From: Aerococcus suis
GTDB lineage: Bacteria; Bacillota; Bacilli; Lactobacillales; Aerococcaceae
DNA: 64,000 nt
Direction of reading: 5' to 3'
NCBI RefSeq assembly: GCF_900176325.1
Contig: NZ_FWXK01000004.1
Coordinates: 1 to 64,000 of the forward strand
Part shown: piece by piece, positions 45,901 through 56,842 of the stretch
Position numbering within the stretch: position 1 is the stretch's first letter
Layout of the letters: the number at the start of each line of letters is the position of its first letter
The notes under the pieces: generated by a model
Seen by the model: only the letters and a program-made list of their open reading frames with translations
Told to the model about the DNA's origin: nothing
The model's database searches: none
Made by a program: the position numbers and the translations under genes

Positions 45901-46996
45901 GTAGTGTATCATATATTGACTCTTGGTTCAAATGATTTTCTAAATAGCGGACGAAACATTTTAATAAACCAAAAATAAAACTTCCTAATGCGATGGTTAC
46001 AACAATTCCTACCAATTGTCTTTCTACTTGTTGCCCTGAAAACATCAATCCACAAACTAGTGCACTCATAGCTCCTCCAATTCCATTCATTGAAAAAGAA
46101 TCGACACTATCATATATCGATATACGCGACAATAGATGGCGCTGACTCCAATTAATCGTTAAACAAGACACGCCGCAAATTACCATCACTTTAAATGGGG
46201 AGACAATTCCTACAGCTGAAGTTGACGTCACCAGCCCACAAATCATACCGTCACACAAATCACTTAATTGAATACGCCGATGACTAAAATAGCCGACAAT
46301 TCCCATTACGATAACTCCTATCACAATGCTAATCATAGAATTGAGTAATGCCAACATCGCTTCATTATTAAATCCTTTTGCAGGAGCCATATTAAATGCG
46401 AACCAACCAAAAGCAATTAATATCGAACTAATAAATTGCCACGGGTAATCTTTAGGTATTTCTCTGGCATCCTCACTTGGTGGCGAAAATAACCAAGCAA
46501 ATAAATAAGCAACAAATCCTGCACTTAAGTGAACAACAAGTGCTCCAGAATAATCGATCACGCCTAATTGAGCTAACCATCCTTCCTTAGTCCATATCAT
46601 ATGAGCTAAAGGTGCGTAACATCCTACTATCCAAATTGTGATAATGAAACATAAGTCTCGTATTCGACATCGGTCAATTATTCCTCCTATCAGCATTGTA
46701 ATCGCATATAGACAAAAGCATAATTGAACAAACATTTCCTTAATCATTGATGGATTAATTATTGACTCAGTAAACAGTTTTAACCATCCCAAAGACCAAT
46801 AACCGATAAAACCATTACCGTCATTAAAAGCTAGCGGATATCCTATCAATAACCAAGTTGTAATTCCTACAATCATAGCGCTAAAGAAACGTTTAAGTAT
46901 TTGTTCTTTCGCAACATGCGGTAACATCGCCATATAAAGTAATCCGACAGCAAAAATCATGACCCACATATTTAAAAAACATAGCCATTCAAACAT
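45830..46996 (-). CDS. Ammonium transporter family protein, atypical
   Basis: 388 residues with about 11 membrane segments. Amt features: YAPLAHMIW (128-135), GALVVHLSAG with the first pore His (His156), and DGMICGLVTSTSAVGIVSPF. The second pore His, in the FGVHG-type motif, is replaced: YDSVDSFSMNGIGG has Asn304. The start is the ATG after AAGGAGG (46996), not the in-frame upstream ATG at 47020. The last 23 codons lie inside the SRP RNA gene, so the native C-terminus may have been lost. It diverges from a flavoprotein gene. Ammonium transport is uncertain. Confidence 0.8.
   Translation of the reverse strand: MFEWLCFLNMWVMIFAVGLLYMAMLPHVAKEQILKRFFSAMIVGITTWLLIGYPLAFNDGNGFIGYWSLGWLKLFTESIINPSMIKEMFVQLCFCLYAITMLIGGIIDRCRIRDLCFIITIWIVGCYAPLAHMIWTKEGWLAQLGVIDYSGALVVHLSAGFVAYLFAWLFSPPSEDAREIPKDYPWQFISSILIAFGWFAFNMAPAKGFNNEAMLALLNSMISIVIGVIVMGIVGYFSHRRIQLSDLCDGMICGLVTSTSAVGIVSPFKVMVICGVSCLTINWSQRHLLSRISIYDSVDSFSMNGIGGAMSALVCGLMFSGQQVERQLVGIVVTIALGSFIFGLLKCFVRYLENHLNQESIYDTLLSAERPYGKGGDVNRVRSGTKQL
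45903..45931 (-). promoter_or_regulatory. Promoter of the SRP RNA, inside the amt frame
   Basis: On the minus strand, -35 TTGAAC (45926-45931), 17-bp spacer and -10 TACACT (45903-45908) with a TGA extension. Transcription would start at about 45896-45900, matching the predicted RNA 5' end. Confidence 0.7.
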
Positions 46997-47009
46997 ATAA
47001 CCCTCCTTG

Positions 47010-47038
47010 TTGACAAACAATAAAAATAACGTTACGAT
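47010..47038 (+). promoter_or_regulatory. Promoter of the flavoprotein gene
   Basis: -35 TTGACA (47010-47015), 17-bp spacer, -10 TACGAT (47033-47038). The ribosome binding site GAAAGGA follows before the ATG at 47100. Confidence 0.65.
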
Positions 47039-47049
47039 TAAACCGTAAC
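47031..47049. promoter_or_regulatory. Inverted repeat in the divergent amt promoter region
   Basis: GTTACG and CGTAAC, separated by 7 bases, overlap the -10 of the flavoprotein promoter; a further TTACGATT lies just downstream. This is a candidate operator for an unknown regulator of both genes. Confidence 0.4.
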
Positions 47050-47099
47050 TATTACGATTTAATTATACTTTTATCGATTTGTCAATGAAAGGATTACCT

Positions 47100-48224
47100 A
47101 TGTCAAAACATTATAAAGTAGCAATTATTGGAGCTGGTGCAGCTGGTATTGGAATGGGATGCCTTCTCAGTCAATTCAATTGGAATGATTTTATTATTTT
47201 AGAACAAGAAACCATTGGAAATTCTTTTTTGCATTGGCCTGAATATACACGTTTTATTACACCATCTTTTACAACTAACGGTTTCGGATTCCCAGATTTA
47301 AATGCCATCGTCCCTGATACGTCACCTGCTTATACTTTTGGCAAAGAGCACCTATCTGGTAAAGAATATGCCACCTATTTAAAAGGAGTCGCAACTTATT
47401 ACGAATTGCCAATCAAAGAACATAGTCAAGTGACACTAATAAAATCCCAACCCACCTTCTATGTAATTAAAACCGACCAAACAACGTATACTGCCAACTA
47501 CGTCGTTATGGCAACTGGAGAATATGGTTACCCCCATATGGCGGATATTCAAGGAAACCATCTCGCACGACACTATAGTGATATCCAAAACATTGATCAA
47601 CTACAGGGGCATCATTTTAATGTTATTGGTGGAAATGAAAGTGCCATTGACTTAGCAACGAATTTATATCTAAATGGCAAAGAAGTCAATATTTATACCG
47701 ATCATACTGGATTAGATAGCCACGTTCCTGATCCTAGCATCAATTTAGCTCCAATTACCAAAGAACATTGGCAACGAGCTAACCGTTACCGTCAAAATAT
47801 CCCTGTGTACACGAATCATCAATTAAAATTTATCGATAAAACCCAAGAGACCTATCGACTAACATTTACTAATGGCGAACAAATAACATCAGCTACACCA
47901 CCGCTATTAGCTACTGGATTTGAACCTATTATTAAACGTCAGTTTTATCATCTATTCGATTTTATGCCCAATGGTAAACCACTCTTAACCGCTCAAGATG
48001 AATCCACTTGTGCTAAAAATATCTTTGTTATTGGTCCTAGTGTTCAACACAATCAAGTTATTCTTTGTTATATTTATAAATTCAGACAACGTTTCTTACC
48101 GATTATCGAAACGATTGCTCAACGCGAAAAATATCCTTTAAATCCTAAAATCATTTCTTGGTATCAACAAAATGCGATGGCAATGAATGAACTAGACCCT
48201 TGTTGTGTGAACTGTCATTGTTAA
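47100..48224 (+). CDS. FAD/NAD(P)-dependent oxidoreductase (CzcO-like)
   Basis: 374 residues. The first Rossmann motif IIGAGAAGIGMG (about 8-19) binds FAD. ATGEYGYP and a second nucleotide motif VIGGNESAIDLATNLYL (about 180-195) follow in the order of flavin monooxygenase / CzcO-like proteins. The C-terminus ends DPCCVNCHC, four closely spaced Cys plus a His that could bind metal. The start is the ATG after GAAAGGA; the in-frame opening at 47079 lies before that site. The substrate is unknown. It diverges from the amt gene and shares its upstream region. Confidence 0.75.
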   Translation: MSKHYKVAIIGAGAAGIGMGCLLSQFNWNDFIILEQETIGNSFLHWPEYTRFITPSFTTNGFGFPDLNAIVPDTSPAYTFGKEHLSGKEYATYLKGVATYYELPIKEHSQVTLIKSQPTFYVIKTDQTTYTANYVVMATGEYGYPHMADIQGNHLARHYSDIQNIDQLQGHHFNVIGGNESAIDLATNLYLNGKEVNIYTDHTGLDSHVPDPSINLAPITKEHWQRANRYRQNIPVYTNHQLKFIDKTQETYRLTFTNGEQITSATPPLLATGFEPIIKRQFYHLFDFMPNGKPLLTAQDESTCAKNIFVIGPSVQHNQVILCYIYKFRQRFLPIIETIAQREKYPLNPKIISWYQQNAMAMNELDPCCVNCHC

Positions 48225-48230
48225 TACAAA

Positions 48231-48269
48231 AAAGGCCTCCCACTAATTAAAATAGCGGGAGGCCTTTTA
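48231..48269. terminator. Bidirectional terminator between the flavoprotein gene and ntpD
   Basis: AAAAGGCCTCCC pairs perfectly with GGGAGGCCTTTT around a 15-base loop. It serves the flavoprotein gene (plus) and the V-ATPase operon (minus). Confidence 0.9.
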
Positions 48270-48275
48270 GGTGTG

Positions 48276-48920
48276 TTATTCTTCTTCACCCATATCTTTA
48301 ACTTTCATCATTCGTGTAATTGAAGCCCGTTCGTCTTCTTCGAGTTTCATTTCGATATATTTTATCGTTTCTTGATGATCAGGAATCATCCGATGCTCTA
48401 AAGCATTTACTCGACGACGAGTGCTTTCAATTTCATCAGCCATTAATTGACATGTTTTTTCTATCTCACTTAATTTCAATAAATTAGGTAATACAGCATT
48501 CATAACATTTAATGACTCATCGAGTTCACTTGACGTATTCAAGTAACCGTAAGATAAATCTTTTTCTTTATCTTCTTTTTCTTCAGAATAATGAAATTGC
48601 ATTTCTGGGACAGTAACACTCATAACATTTTTCCGATGAATTTCTAACGTTGCTTCTTGAGTTGGAATAGCAACTAATTCATCAACGAAAGCATCATTCA
48701 TTGTTGAAGAAGCAAGAACAAAGTTTTGTAAGGCACCTGATAGTTCTTCTTCAACTTGTTTTCTTAATTCATTGTTTTCTTTAATTAAATCAATAAACTG
48801 ACGCATCAATTCGTCTTGTTTATCTTTTAATAATTTATGCCCACGCTCAGCGACATCTAAACTTTCTTTTAGATTGCTAAGCTCCATACGAGTTGGTTTG
48901 ACGTTTAATGCATTCGCCAT
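48276..48920 (-). CDS. ntpD: V-type ATPase subunit D (central shaft)
   Basis: 214 residues, mostly two long helices forming the rotor shaft. The start [32 protein letters not shown] is the family signature. It turns inside the A3B3 ring. It is the last gene of the operon here; the E. hirae operon continues with ntpH and ntpJ, which are not present. Confidence 0.95.
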   Translation of the reverse strand: MANALNVKPTRMELSNLKESLDVAERGHKLLKDKQDELMRQFIDLIKENNELRKQVEEELSGALQNFVLASSTMNDAFVDELVAIPTQEATLEIHRKNVMSVTVPEMQFHYSEEKEDKEKDLSYGYLNTSSELDESLNVMNAVLPNLLKLSEIEKTCQLMADEIESTRRRVNALEHRMIPDHQETIKYIEMKLEEDERASITRMMKVKDMGEEE

Positions 48921-48927
48921 TTAAACA

Positions 48928-50304
48928 TCACTCTCCTTCAGGCATATATTTTTCAATCATATCATCTTTAATCCGAGTTAATTCAGATTTCGGTAAGATA
49001 CTCAATAATTTCCATCCTAATTCTAGCGTTTCTTCAATTGAACGGTTAGTATCAAAACCTTGGTTGACATATTCTTCTTCAAATGCATTGGTAAATTTCA
49101 AGTAAAGTTTATCCGTATCAGATAAAGCGGATTCCCCTAACACGACAGATAACTCTTTAGCTTCTTTACCTTTCGCATACGCTGCGAATAATTGGTTCAT
49201 TGTTGAAGAATGGTCTTCACGTGTTTTGCCTTCACCAGTCCCTTTATCTTTCAAACGAGATAAAGAAGGTAACACATTGATTGGTGGTTCAATCCCTTGG
49301 TTATTAAGATCATTATCTAAAATAATTTGTCCCTCAGTAATATAACCTGTTAAGTCAGGAATTGGATGGGTAATATCATCTTCTGGCATCGTTAAAATAG
49401 GAATTTGGGTAACAGACCCTTTACTTCCTTCTAAACGACCAGCACGTTCATATAATGTTGAAAGGTTAGTATATAGGTAACCTGGATAACCACGACGACC
49501 AGGAACCTCGCGACGTGCAGCTGATACTTCACGTAACGCTTCACAGTAGTTTGTCATATCAGTCATGATAACAAGCACGTGCATGTCTTTTTCATAAGCT
49601 AAGTATTCAGCAGCTGTTAAGGCAATTTTTGGAGTAGCTAACCGTTCAATGGCTGGGTCATCCGCTAAGTTAACGAACATAACAGAACGATCAATCGCAC
49701 CTGTTTCACGGAATGAATCCATGAAATATTTAGATTCTTCAAAGGTAATTCCCATCGCTGCAAAAACAACGGCGAATTTTTCGTCATCATTTAATACCGT
49801 CGCTTGACGAGCAATTTGGGCTGCTAATTCTTTATGTGGTAAACCTGATCCTGAGAATACCGGTAATTTTTGACCACGAACTAGAGTATTTAGATGGTCA
49901 ATCGTTGAAATACCTGTTTGAATAAATTCATCTGGATAATCACGAGCCATTGGATTGATTGCTTGACCGTTAATATCTAGACTTTCATCAGGAATAATTT
50001 CTGGTCCATCATCAATTAAGTTACCTAACCCATCATAGATACGACCAATCATATCTTCAGAAACACCAAATTCTAGTGGGTGTCCTTTGAAACGAACTTT
50101 TGTTTCTTGTAAGTTAATTCCTGAACCGCCACCATAAATTTGGACAACTGCTCGGTCCTCTTCAATTTCTAGTACTTGTCCGATTCGTGTTTCACCGTTT
50201 TGTAATTGGATTTCGACAAGTTCGTCATAGCTGACATCCGCAACATCATCGACAATCATAAGAGGTCCATAAACGTCAGAAACTGTTTTGTATTCTTTTA
50301 ACAC
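48928..50304 (-). CDS. ntpB: V-type ATPase subunit B
   Basis: 458 residues, non-catalytic nucleotide-binding subunit. It lacks the Walker A GKT ([13 protein letters not shown] in its place) and has the typical [13 protein letters not shown] and [10 protein letters not shown] motifs. It alternates with NtpA in the head ring. Its start shares the base of the ntpA stop. Confidence 0.96.
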   Translation of the reverse strand: MLKEYKTVSDVYGPLMIVDDVADVSYDELVEIQLQNGETRIGQVLEIEEDRAVVQIYGGGSGINLQETKVRFKGHPLEFGVSEDMIGRIYDGLGNLIDDGPEIIPDESLDINGQAINPMARDYPDEFIQTGISTIDHLNTLVRGQKLPVFSGSGLPHKELAAQIARQATVLNDDEKFAVVFAAMGITFEESKYFMDSFRETGAIDRSVMFVNLADDPAIERLATPKIALTAAEYLAYEKDMHVLVIMTDMTNYCEALREVSAARREVPGRRGYPGYLYTNLSTLYERAGRLEGSKGSVTQIPILTMPEDDITHPIPDLTGYITEGQIILDNDLNNQGIEPPINVLPSLSRLKDKGTGEGKTREDHSSTMNQLFAAYAKGKEAKELSVVLGESALSDTDKLYLKFTNAFEEEYVNQGFDTNRSIEETLELGWKLLSILPKSELTRIKDDMIEKYMPEGE

Positions 50305-52079
50305 TATTCTTGACCTCCTTTTTGAATAGTTGCTCCAATTTGTTCATCAATATCAGAAAGAATGGTATCAAATTCTGCAATATCATCTTCATGAATATAT
50401 TTCATACGACTAATTTTTTCACGAACTTCTTTTGTTCCTTTCAAGATTTCATCGTAATAAGCACCAACATCCATTGCTTTACGTGCTTTTTCAGAGAAGT
50501 GTAAGATGACAGATAACATTTTAGTTTGTTTTTCATCAGATGTTGTTGTATCGACATCATCAAAGGCATTTTGTTGTAAGTAGTCTTCACGTAACATCCG
50601 AGCAACAACTAATGTTAAACGGTCTGATTCTGATAAAGCATCCACACCAACTAAACGAACAATTTCTTGTAGTGAACTTTCTTCACTTAAAATACCCATT
50701 GCTTGGCGAACCATGCCTGACCAGTCAACACCACGTTCTTCTGATAAGTGTTTTGTCACGTCATTTTGGTATAGAGAATATGAATCCAACCAGTTAATCG
50801 CTGGGAAGTGACGTTGTTGTGACAAGCTAGAATCTAATCCCCAGAACACTTTAACAACACGTAACGTATTTTGAGTAACGGGTTCTGATGTATCTCCCCC
50901 TGGAGGTGAAACGGCACCAATAGCAGTAACAGATCCCGTACGATCGTCATGTCCTAACGTTTGGACAATACCAGCACGTTCATAATATTCAGCAATACGT
51001 GATCCTAAGTAAGCTGGATAACCTTCATCACCAGGCATTTCTTCTAGACGACCAGACATTTCACGTAACGCTTCTGCCCAACGTGAGGTTGAGTCGGCCA
51101 TAATCGCTACAGAGTATCCCATGTCACGGAAGTATTCTGCAATCGTAATACCTGTATAAACAGAGGCTTCACGCGCAGCTACCGGCATGTTTGATGTATT
51201 CGCAATTAATACCGTACGTTCCATGATGGATTCTCCAGTTTTAGGGTCAACCAATTCAGGGAACTCATTAATTACGTCAGTCATTTCGTTACCACGTTCA
51301 CCACAACCAACATAAACAACGATATCAGCATCCGCATATTTAGCGATTTGGTGTTGAACAACTGTTTTACCTGCTCCGAAAGGTCCAGGTACGGCAGCTG
51401 CTCCACCTTTAGTAATTGGGAAGAAAGTATCAATTACCCGTTGCCCAGTTGACATAATACGGTTTGGTGCATATTTTTCTTGAACTGGACGTCCTTGACG
51501 TACCGGCCATTTTTGCATCATGGTAAAATCTTTTACACCATTTTCAGTTTCTACTTGATAAACTGTATCTTCAATGGTAAATTCGCCACTTTCGATACTT
51601 GCCAATCGACCAGAAACGCCAACTGGAACCATAATGCGATGCTCAACAACTGGTCCTTCTTGGACAGTACCAACAATATCACCAGCAGTTACTTCGTCAC
51701 CAACAGACATTTTTGGTTCAAATTCCCATTTAGCAGAACGATCTAAGGCATCAACCCGTACACCACGTTGTAGGAACCATGAGTCTGTTTGTGTCATAAA
51801 ATCTTGCAATGGACGTTGAATCCCATCAAACATCCGTGTCAACATACCAGGACCTAACTCAACTGATAGTGGTTCTCCTGTTGTCTTAACAACTTGGCCT
51901 GGTTTTAATCCTGATGTTTCTTCGTAAACTTGGATAAACGCTGTGTCCCCGTGCATTTCGATAATTTCACCAGTAAGGTTTAAATCCCCAACTAAACAAA
52001 TGTCACGAACAGCTGCTTCATCCATCCCACTTGCTTTAATCAGTGGTCCAGAAACTTCAATAATTTTTCCGTCTTTCAA
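50304..52079 (-). CDS. ntpA: V-type ATPase catalytic subunit A
   Basis: 591 residues. Walker A GPFGAGKT (232-239), [12 protein letters not shown] and the catalytic [24 protein letters not shown] region are complete. The non-homologous insert of about 80 residues that distinguishes A from F-type beta is present (about 115-190). It hydrolyses ATP to drive ion export. Confidence 0.97.
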   Translation of the reverse strand: MKDGKIIEVSGPLIKASGMDEAAVRDICLVGDLNLTGEIIEMHGDTAFIQVYEETSGLKPGQVVKTTGEPLSVELGPGMLTRMFDGIQRPLQDFMTQTDSWFLQRGVRVDALDRSAKWEFEPKMSVGDEVTAGDIVGTVQEGPVVEHRIMVPVGVSGRLASIESGEFTIEDTVYQVETENGVKDFTMMQKWPVRQGRPVQEKYAPNRIMSTGQRVIDTFFPITKGGAAAVPGPFGAGKTVVQHQIAKYADADIVVYVGCGERGNEMTDVINEFPELVDPKTGESIMERTVLIANTSNMPVAAREASVYTGITIAEYFRDMGYSVAIMADSTSRWAEALREMSGRLEEMPGDEGYPAYLGSRIAEYYERAGIVQTLGHDDRTGSVTAIGAVSPPGGDTSEPVTQNTLRVVKVFWGLDSSLSQQRHFPAINWLDSYSLYQNDVTKHLSEERGVDWSGMVRQAMGILSEESSLQEIVRLVGVDALSESDRLTLVVARMLREDYLQQNAFDDVDTTTSDEKQTKMLSVILHFSEKARKAMDVGAYYDEILKGTKEVREKISRMKYIHEDDIAEFDTILSDIDEQIGATIQKGGQE

Positions 52080-52094
52080 AGCTGTTCCTCCCTC

Positions 52095-52409
52095 TTAATC
52101 TAATATATTTTGTCCAACCGCTTTTTCAACATTGCGGTTTACACGTTCTTTCGCAATACCTAAACTTCCTTGATGAGAAGGGATAAGAATAATTGCTGGA
52201 ATAACTTTCGTATCATAACGACTGATTGTATCGGGAATTTGTTTCGCCATCGTTTCGGTTAAATAAATCACCCCATACGAATCTTTCGCTAATTTATCCA
52301 CTGCTTCTCTCGCTTGTTTAGCATTTGCTACTGGATATGAATCAAAGCCGATTAATTGAAAAGGAACAACGACATCTTTTTCACCGACTACACCAATTTT
52401 ATAAGCCAT
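52095..52409 (-). CDS. ntpG: V-type ATPase subunit F (NtpG)
   Basis: 104 residues. It starts MAYKIGVVGEKDVVVPFQLIGF, the canonical beginning of the rotor subunit F. The ATG at 52409 lies within the end of ntpC (11-base overlap), so the two are coupled. The frame remains open eight codons upstream. Confidence 0.92.
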   Translation of the reverse strand: MAYKIGVVGEKDVVVPFQLIGFDSYPVANAKQAREAVDKLAKDSYGVIYLTETMAKQIPDTISRYDTKVIPAIILIPSHQGSLGIAKERVNRNVEKAVGQNILD

Positions 52410-53400
52410 AGATAGGTCGCATCCTTTCTTCAATTTGATCTTTTTCTAAACCATAATCTTTTGCGGTTAAAATTAAACGAATATTACTTACTTCATTTTC
52501 TTTAAAGTAAAGATAAGCCAGACTAGGCATTGGTCCAAAAGCTTGTAAGTTAGCTTGTTTCATTAAGTCTGCTTCAATTTCGCTAATTGTCGCATCAACA
52601 GACACTAAATCGACATTTTCGCCTGAACCAACATATTCATTTAATGGCTCACCATATGGCAATAAAGCAAAACGTTCAATAATACCATCATAATCATTAT
52701 GATCTGCTAAAGCCATCAACTCTTCTTGAGAAACAGATCCGTTATCATTAATAATATTTCTTAAGAAACCTTGAGAACGGCCTTGTTTCATTCCTCTAAT
52801 TAAAGTTGATAGGTTTTGCAAATTAATCACGACATCAATATATTCTTCGACATCAGCTGAAGAAATATCTTCTTTAATTGCCGCGATATGTTCAAGATAA
52901 GCATTATCTAACATAATAGAAATCCCATTCACATCTTCATAATCATTGTAATAGGATTTAACTAATTCAATATTATGACGCATCACTTGATGTAATGTTT
53001 TACCTTCGCTCGTTTTAATCGCATGGCGTAAGGTGTCCACATCATAACGTCCAAATGGTAAATACATCCGACTTAAGTCTTTATCCGCATACCATTCTTT
53101 AAATAGAACTTTTAGATTATGATAATCATAACGCAAAGCAAAGATATCAACTATCGCGTCATCAGGGATTCCTGCGTATAATTCCCGATAAATTTCTTCT
53201 AGACTTTGATTTAAAAAGCTCTCAAAATCTTTTGTTTCTAAAATGTCATCAGGCACATGGTAATCCATTTTCCGTAACACTGAAATAGCTTCTTCAAGAG
53301 AATCGGCGCGTAGCATAGCTTCATAATCAGAAGAAGTTAGAAAAGTGGACTCTCTAACTCGAACCGTGGTGTTAATCGCACCATAAGCTACATCTTGCAT
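52399..53400 (-). CDS. ntpC: V-type ATPase subunit C
   Basis: 333 residues, mostly helical, with the family markers YGAINTTVRVRES at the start, FALRYDYHNLKVLFKE and a C-terminal FKENEVSNIRLILTAK. It is the funnel-shaped subunit linking the membrane ring to the central stalk. Confidence 0.93.
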   Translation of the reverse strand: MQDVAYGAINTTVRVRESTFLTSSDYEAMLRADSLEEAISVLRKMDYHVPDDILETKDFESFLNQSLEEIYRELYAGIPDDAIVDIFALRYDYHNLKVLFKEWYADKDLSRMYLPFGRYDVDTLRHAIKTSEGKTLHQVMRHNIELVKSYYNDYEDVNGISIMLDNAYLEHIAAIKEDISSADVEEYIDVVINLQNLSTLIRGMKQGRSQGFLRNIINDNGSVSQEELMALADHNDYDGIIERFALLPYGEPLNEYVGSGENVDLVSVDATISEIEADLMKQANLQAFGPMPSLAYLYFKENEVSNIRLILTAKDYGLEKDQIEERMRPIYGL

Positions 53401-53415
53401 AGTTCCACTCCTCTC

Positions 53416-53994
53416 TTAAAATCCTCGTTTAGCAATTTCTTGAGCTAATTGATCTTTAAGCTCATCAATAATTGCTTCATAAGTAAAGTTATAGTCCATA
53501 CCTTCACTTGCTAAGATAAAACCACTTTTGTTTTTCAATGATTGATCAGCAAAAACCAATCCTGAAAATTCTGTTTGTAGTGCTTCTTTATCAGTTGTTG
53601 ATAGAATGTCTTGGCTTTTATCTCCCAAATGGATAGTTGCATTTTTATTCGTATCAACTTGGTTTAGAGCACCACGAATCAATTCTTTAAACTCATCACT
53701 ACTCATTTGATTAAGTGCCGTAACACTATCTGAGTAAACGGAACGAATTAATTGTTGTTTTGCTTTTAACGTTTTATTACGTAATTCATTAACATAACTT
53801 TGTTTATCACGTTGTAACTTCGCATCAGCAGCTTTTTCATTATGTTCTTTACCAGCTGCTATTTTTTCGTCAATTCGGTTCATTTTTTCATTTTTTTCTT
53901 GATCAAGTTTTTCAGCGTATTCATCATAATCTGCTTGATGCTTTGCTTTTACTTTATCTAATACCGATTGCGTTAATTCTTGAATATCTGCCAC
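53416..53994 (-). CDS. ntpE: V-type ATPase subunit E
   Basis: 192 residues. A long charged coiled coil in the first 110 residues, rich in Lys, Glu, Ala and Gln, is followed by a globular end (GFILASEGMDYNFTYEAIIDELK). It forms the peripheral stalk with NtpF. It lies 36 bases after ntpK. Confidence 0.9.
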   Translation of the reverse strand: MADIQELTQSVLDKVKAKHQADYDEYAEKLDQEKNEKMNRIDEKIAAGKEHNEKAADAKLQRDKQSYVNELRNKTLKAKQQLIRSVYSDSVTALNQMSSDEFKELIRGALNQVDTNKNATIHLGDKSQDILSTTDKEALQTEFSGLVFADQSLKNKSGFILASEGMDYNFTYEAIIDELKDQLAQEIAKRGF

Positions 53995-54030
53995 TCGTAG
54001 TCCTCCTTTCTTGTTTTGCTTCAGCTAAGA

Positions 54031-54513
<483 letters not shown>

Positions 54514-54529
54514 TTATACCTCCAAAAAA

Positions 54530-56491
54530 TTAATTATTATTTTTAACATCTTTTAATCGAATATGTTCTTGTAACGTTTTAATTGGTGAGAACGCACGTC
54601 CGCCACCTTCGTAGAATTTACCAAAGAATTCAACGAAAATTAAACGAGCGCCATGGACATAAGCACTCAATAATCCTAATAACATATTAAAAATATGTAA
54701 GAATGCTAAGATGACAATCCCAATTGTAAATCTCGCGGGTGCTGGGAAGAAAGCAATCAACATGTTAAACGCTAAAGCGATACTACCACTTGATACCCCA
54801 AGAGCCATTAACCGTGTATATGAAACGAAATCCCCAATATAGTTAGCAATTCCGTATAAGTTATAAGCTCCTAGTCCAGCTCCTAATAAGGTTTTATCAT
54901 TAAGAATCATTGGAACAACAATCATACCGATTGCCGCAATAATAGCTGTCCATTTACCAATTGTAAATAGTAATGGAATATCCATCGCAAATGATGAACC
55001 AACTAGCATGACAATTAAGCCAAGTAGTAATAGTAACCATCCTAATCCATCACTATAAGCACTCTCATAATCTTTATCACGAGAAGCCGAATAAGTTTTT
55101 AAAATTAATCCTAAGAAAATATGAACTGTACCAAAAATAATAGATAAAAGAATAACTAATTCAACATCTTCTGTTGGATTCACTAATTGGAATGGCAAGG
55201 CCGCTCCGAAAATAGACCCATAAATAAGTCCCCAAATCATCGTCGGATAACTTAAAATATGACCAAATTTCATAAACCGTTTAGGACCTGGTTTTAGGTC
55301 CATCATTTTAAGTGCAAATAATGTCACAATCCACATAATTAATCCATAACCTAAGTCTGCCATCATCATTCCGAAGAATAAAATGTAGAAAGGCGTTAAG
55401 AAAGGTGTCGGATCAATTTCTGTATATTTAGGTAAACTATACATTTCCGTAACGGTTTCAAACGGTCTAATAAATGCATTATTTTTTAATTTGATTGGGA
55501 CATCATTATTTTCAATTTCATGATTTGAAATTTCTTCTGTTAATAACACAACATCTGAGTAGTCATGGTCAACTGTTGATTGAATACTTGCATATTCATC
55601 TTCAGGCACCCAACCACTAATCACTGTTAAAATATCACTATCATAAGTGAGATTTTCAGCAGTTTTTAATTGTGCTTGATTATAGAAAACTTCGGCAGCT
55701 AATTGTAAGGTTTCTCGTCCTGATTGAGACGATTGTAAGGATTTAACAACTTCCTCTTCGTCTTTAATCAATTGCTTACGTTCATCTTCTAATTTTTTAA
55801 AACTAGCGTCGGGAGATTGTTCATAAGGATAATCCCATTCGCTAAAGTTTTGTTCATTTAATACTCCAGTCACATCAGTGTCTGTCGTATTATCCACAAA
55901 AACAACTAATCCAATTTCTGTTTCATTAGCATAAACTTCAGCCACACTTAACCCATCAGTTGCTTCTAGTGCTTTCCATGCGGTTCGATTTTCATCATTA
56001 GGAATTGTTCCTAAAGTCGCATCAAAGTATTTAAACGAAGCAAATGTGCTAGGGTCAACAGGCAAGCTACGCCAATTTGCTAATTCACTTTGTCTTTTCT
56101 CAACGGCTTCACGTTCATCTTGAATAGCAATCCGTCGTTTCTTCAAGGATTCAATGTCTTCTATTAGCTCTTTGGCATCATCTAAATTAACGGATGCGCT
56201 TAATTCATCCATTGACATCACTGGACGTTTGGCTAATAGTTTATCCTTCAACGATTGTTTTTGCCGATATTGAGACAATACACTCAAACTCTCCTCAGCA
56301 CGTTCATACCAAGTATAATATTCAACATATGCTTCAGATGACGTTCCTTCCACATGAAATTCATCTTCAGCTAGTTCACTCGGTAAATCGCGCACTTCGA
56401 CATTTTGTAAAGTCTGCATATCACGCAAGATGGATGCTTTAAGTTCAGGTTCAGCAACAATTGAGATTTTTCTCATTTTAGCTATTGCCAT
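54530..56491 (-). CDS. ntpI: V-type ATPase subunit I (a subunit)
   Basis: 653 residues. The N-terminal half (about 1-320) is cytoplasmic and coiled-coil rich. The C-terminal half has seven or more membrane helices with the essential Arg in the DFVSYTRLMALGVSSG segment. It forms the stator half-channel next to the K ring. Its start overlaps the end of ntpF by 14 bases. Confidence 0.95.
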   Translation of the reverse strand: MAIAKMRKISIVAEPELKASILRDMQTLQNVEVRDLPSELAEDEFHVEGTSSEAYVEYYTWYERAEESLSVLSQYRQKQSLKDKLLAKRPVMSMDELSASVNLDDAKELIEDIESLKKRRIAIQDEREAVEKRQSELANWRSLPVDPSTFASFKYFDATLGTIPNDENRTAWKALEATDGLSVAEVYANETEIGLVVFVDNTTDTDVTGVLNEQNFSEWDYPYEQSPDASFKKLEDERKQLIKDEEEVVKSLQSSQSGRETLQLAAEVFYNQAQLKTAENLTYDSDILTVISGWVPEDEYASIQSTVDHDYSDVVLLTEEISNHEIENNDVPIKLKNNAFIRPFETVTEMYSLPKYTEIDPTPFLTPFYILFFGMMMADLGYGLIMWIVTLFALKMMDLKPGPKRFMKFGHILSYPTMIWGLIYGSIFGAALPFQLVNPTEDVELVILLSIIFGTVHIFLGLILKTYSASRDKDYESAYSDGLGWLLLLLGLIVMLVGSSFAMDIPLLFTIGKWTAIIAAIGMIVVPMILNDKTLLGAGLGAYNLYGIANYIGDFVSYTRLMALGVSSGSIALAFNMLIAFFPAPARFTIGIVILAFLHIFNMLLGLLSAYVHGARLIFVEFFGKFYEGGGRAFSPIKTLQEHIRLKDVKNNN

Positions 56492-56804
56492 AAACTTTTT
56501 TCACCTCTCCAACAACGTAATTAATGAGCTCGCTTTTCTTCGCTTGAAAATCACTATCCATTTTTTGAATGGTTTCTTGATTTTCATTATCTTTGGCTTC
56601 TTTAAAGCTTTCCAGCTCGGAAGCTTTTTCACGTTGCAAATCATCTTTATGTTTTGCAAGAATATCGTCCGCCTCAGATTTATGCGTTTCAACTGCTTGC
56701 TCATTATCAGCTTTAAGTTGTTCGCGTTTGTCTTTGAAGGCTTCTTCAATCGCTTTGGCTTCTTTTTCTGTTGCCACAACCGTATCAATTGTACTACTTC
56801 CCAA
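56478..56804 (-). CDS. ntpF: V-type ATPase peripheral stalk subunit (NtpF)
   Basis: 108 residues of continuous charged coiled coil, matching the NtpF/subunit H (G-type) stalk protein that pairs with NtpE. The start is a TTG (56804), eight bases after AGGAGG. The in-frame GTG at 56813 directly touches that site and is too close. It is the first gene of the operon ntpF-I-K-E-C-G-A-B-D, the same order as in E. hirae. Confidence 0.85.
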   Translation of the reverse strand: MGSSTIDTVVATEKEAKAIEEAFKDKREQLKADNEQAVETHKSEADDILAKHKDDLQREKASELESFKEAKDNENQETIQKMDSDFQAKKSELINYVVGEVKKVYGNS

Positions 56805-56836
56805 AAATTCCACCTCCTAATTCATGCATACGCTTC

Positions 56837-56842
56837 ATTATA
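56837..56842 (-). promoter_or_regulatory. Promoter of the V-ATPase operon (-10)
   Basis: TATAAT on the minus strand with a TG extension (ATGTTATAAT), about 33 bases before the ntpF start. The -35 (TTAAAA at 17 bp) is weak. Confidence 0.6.
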
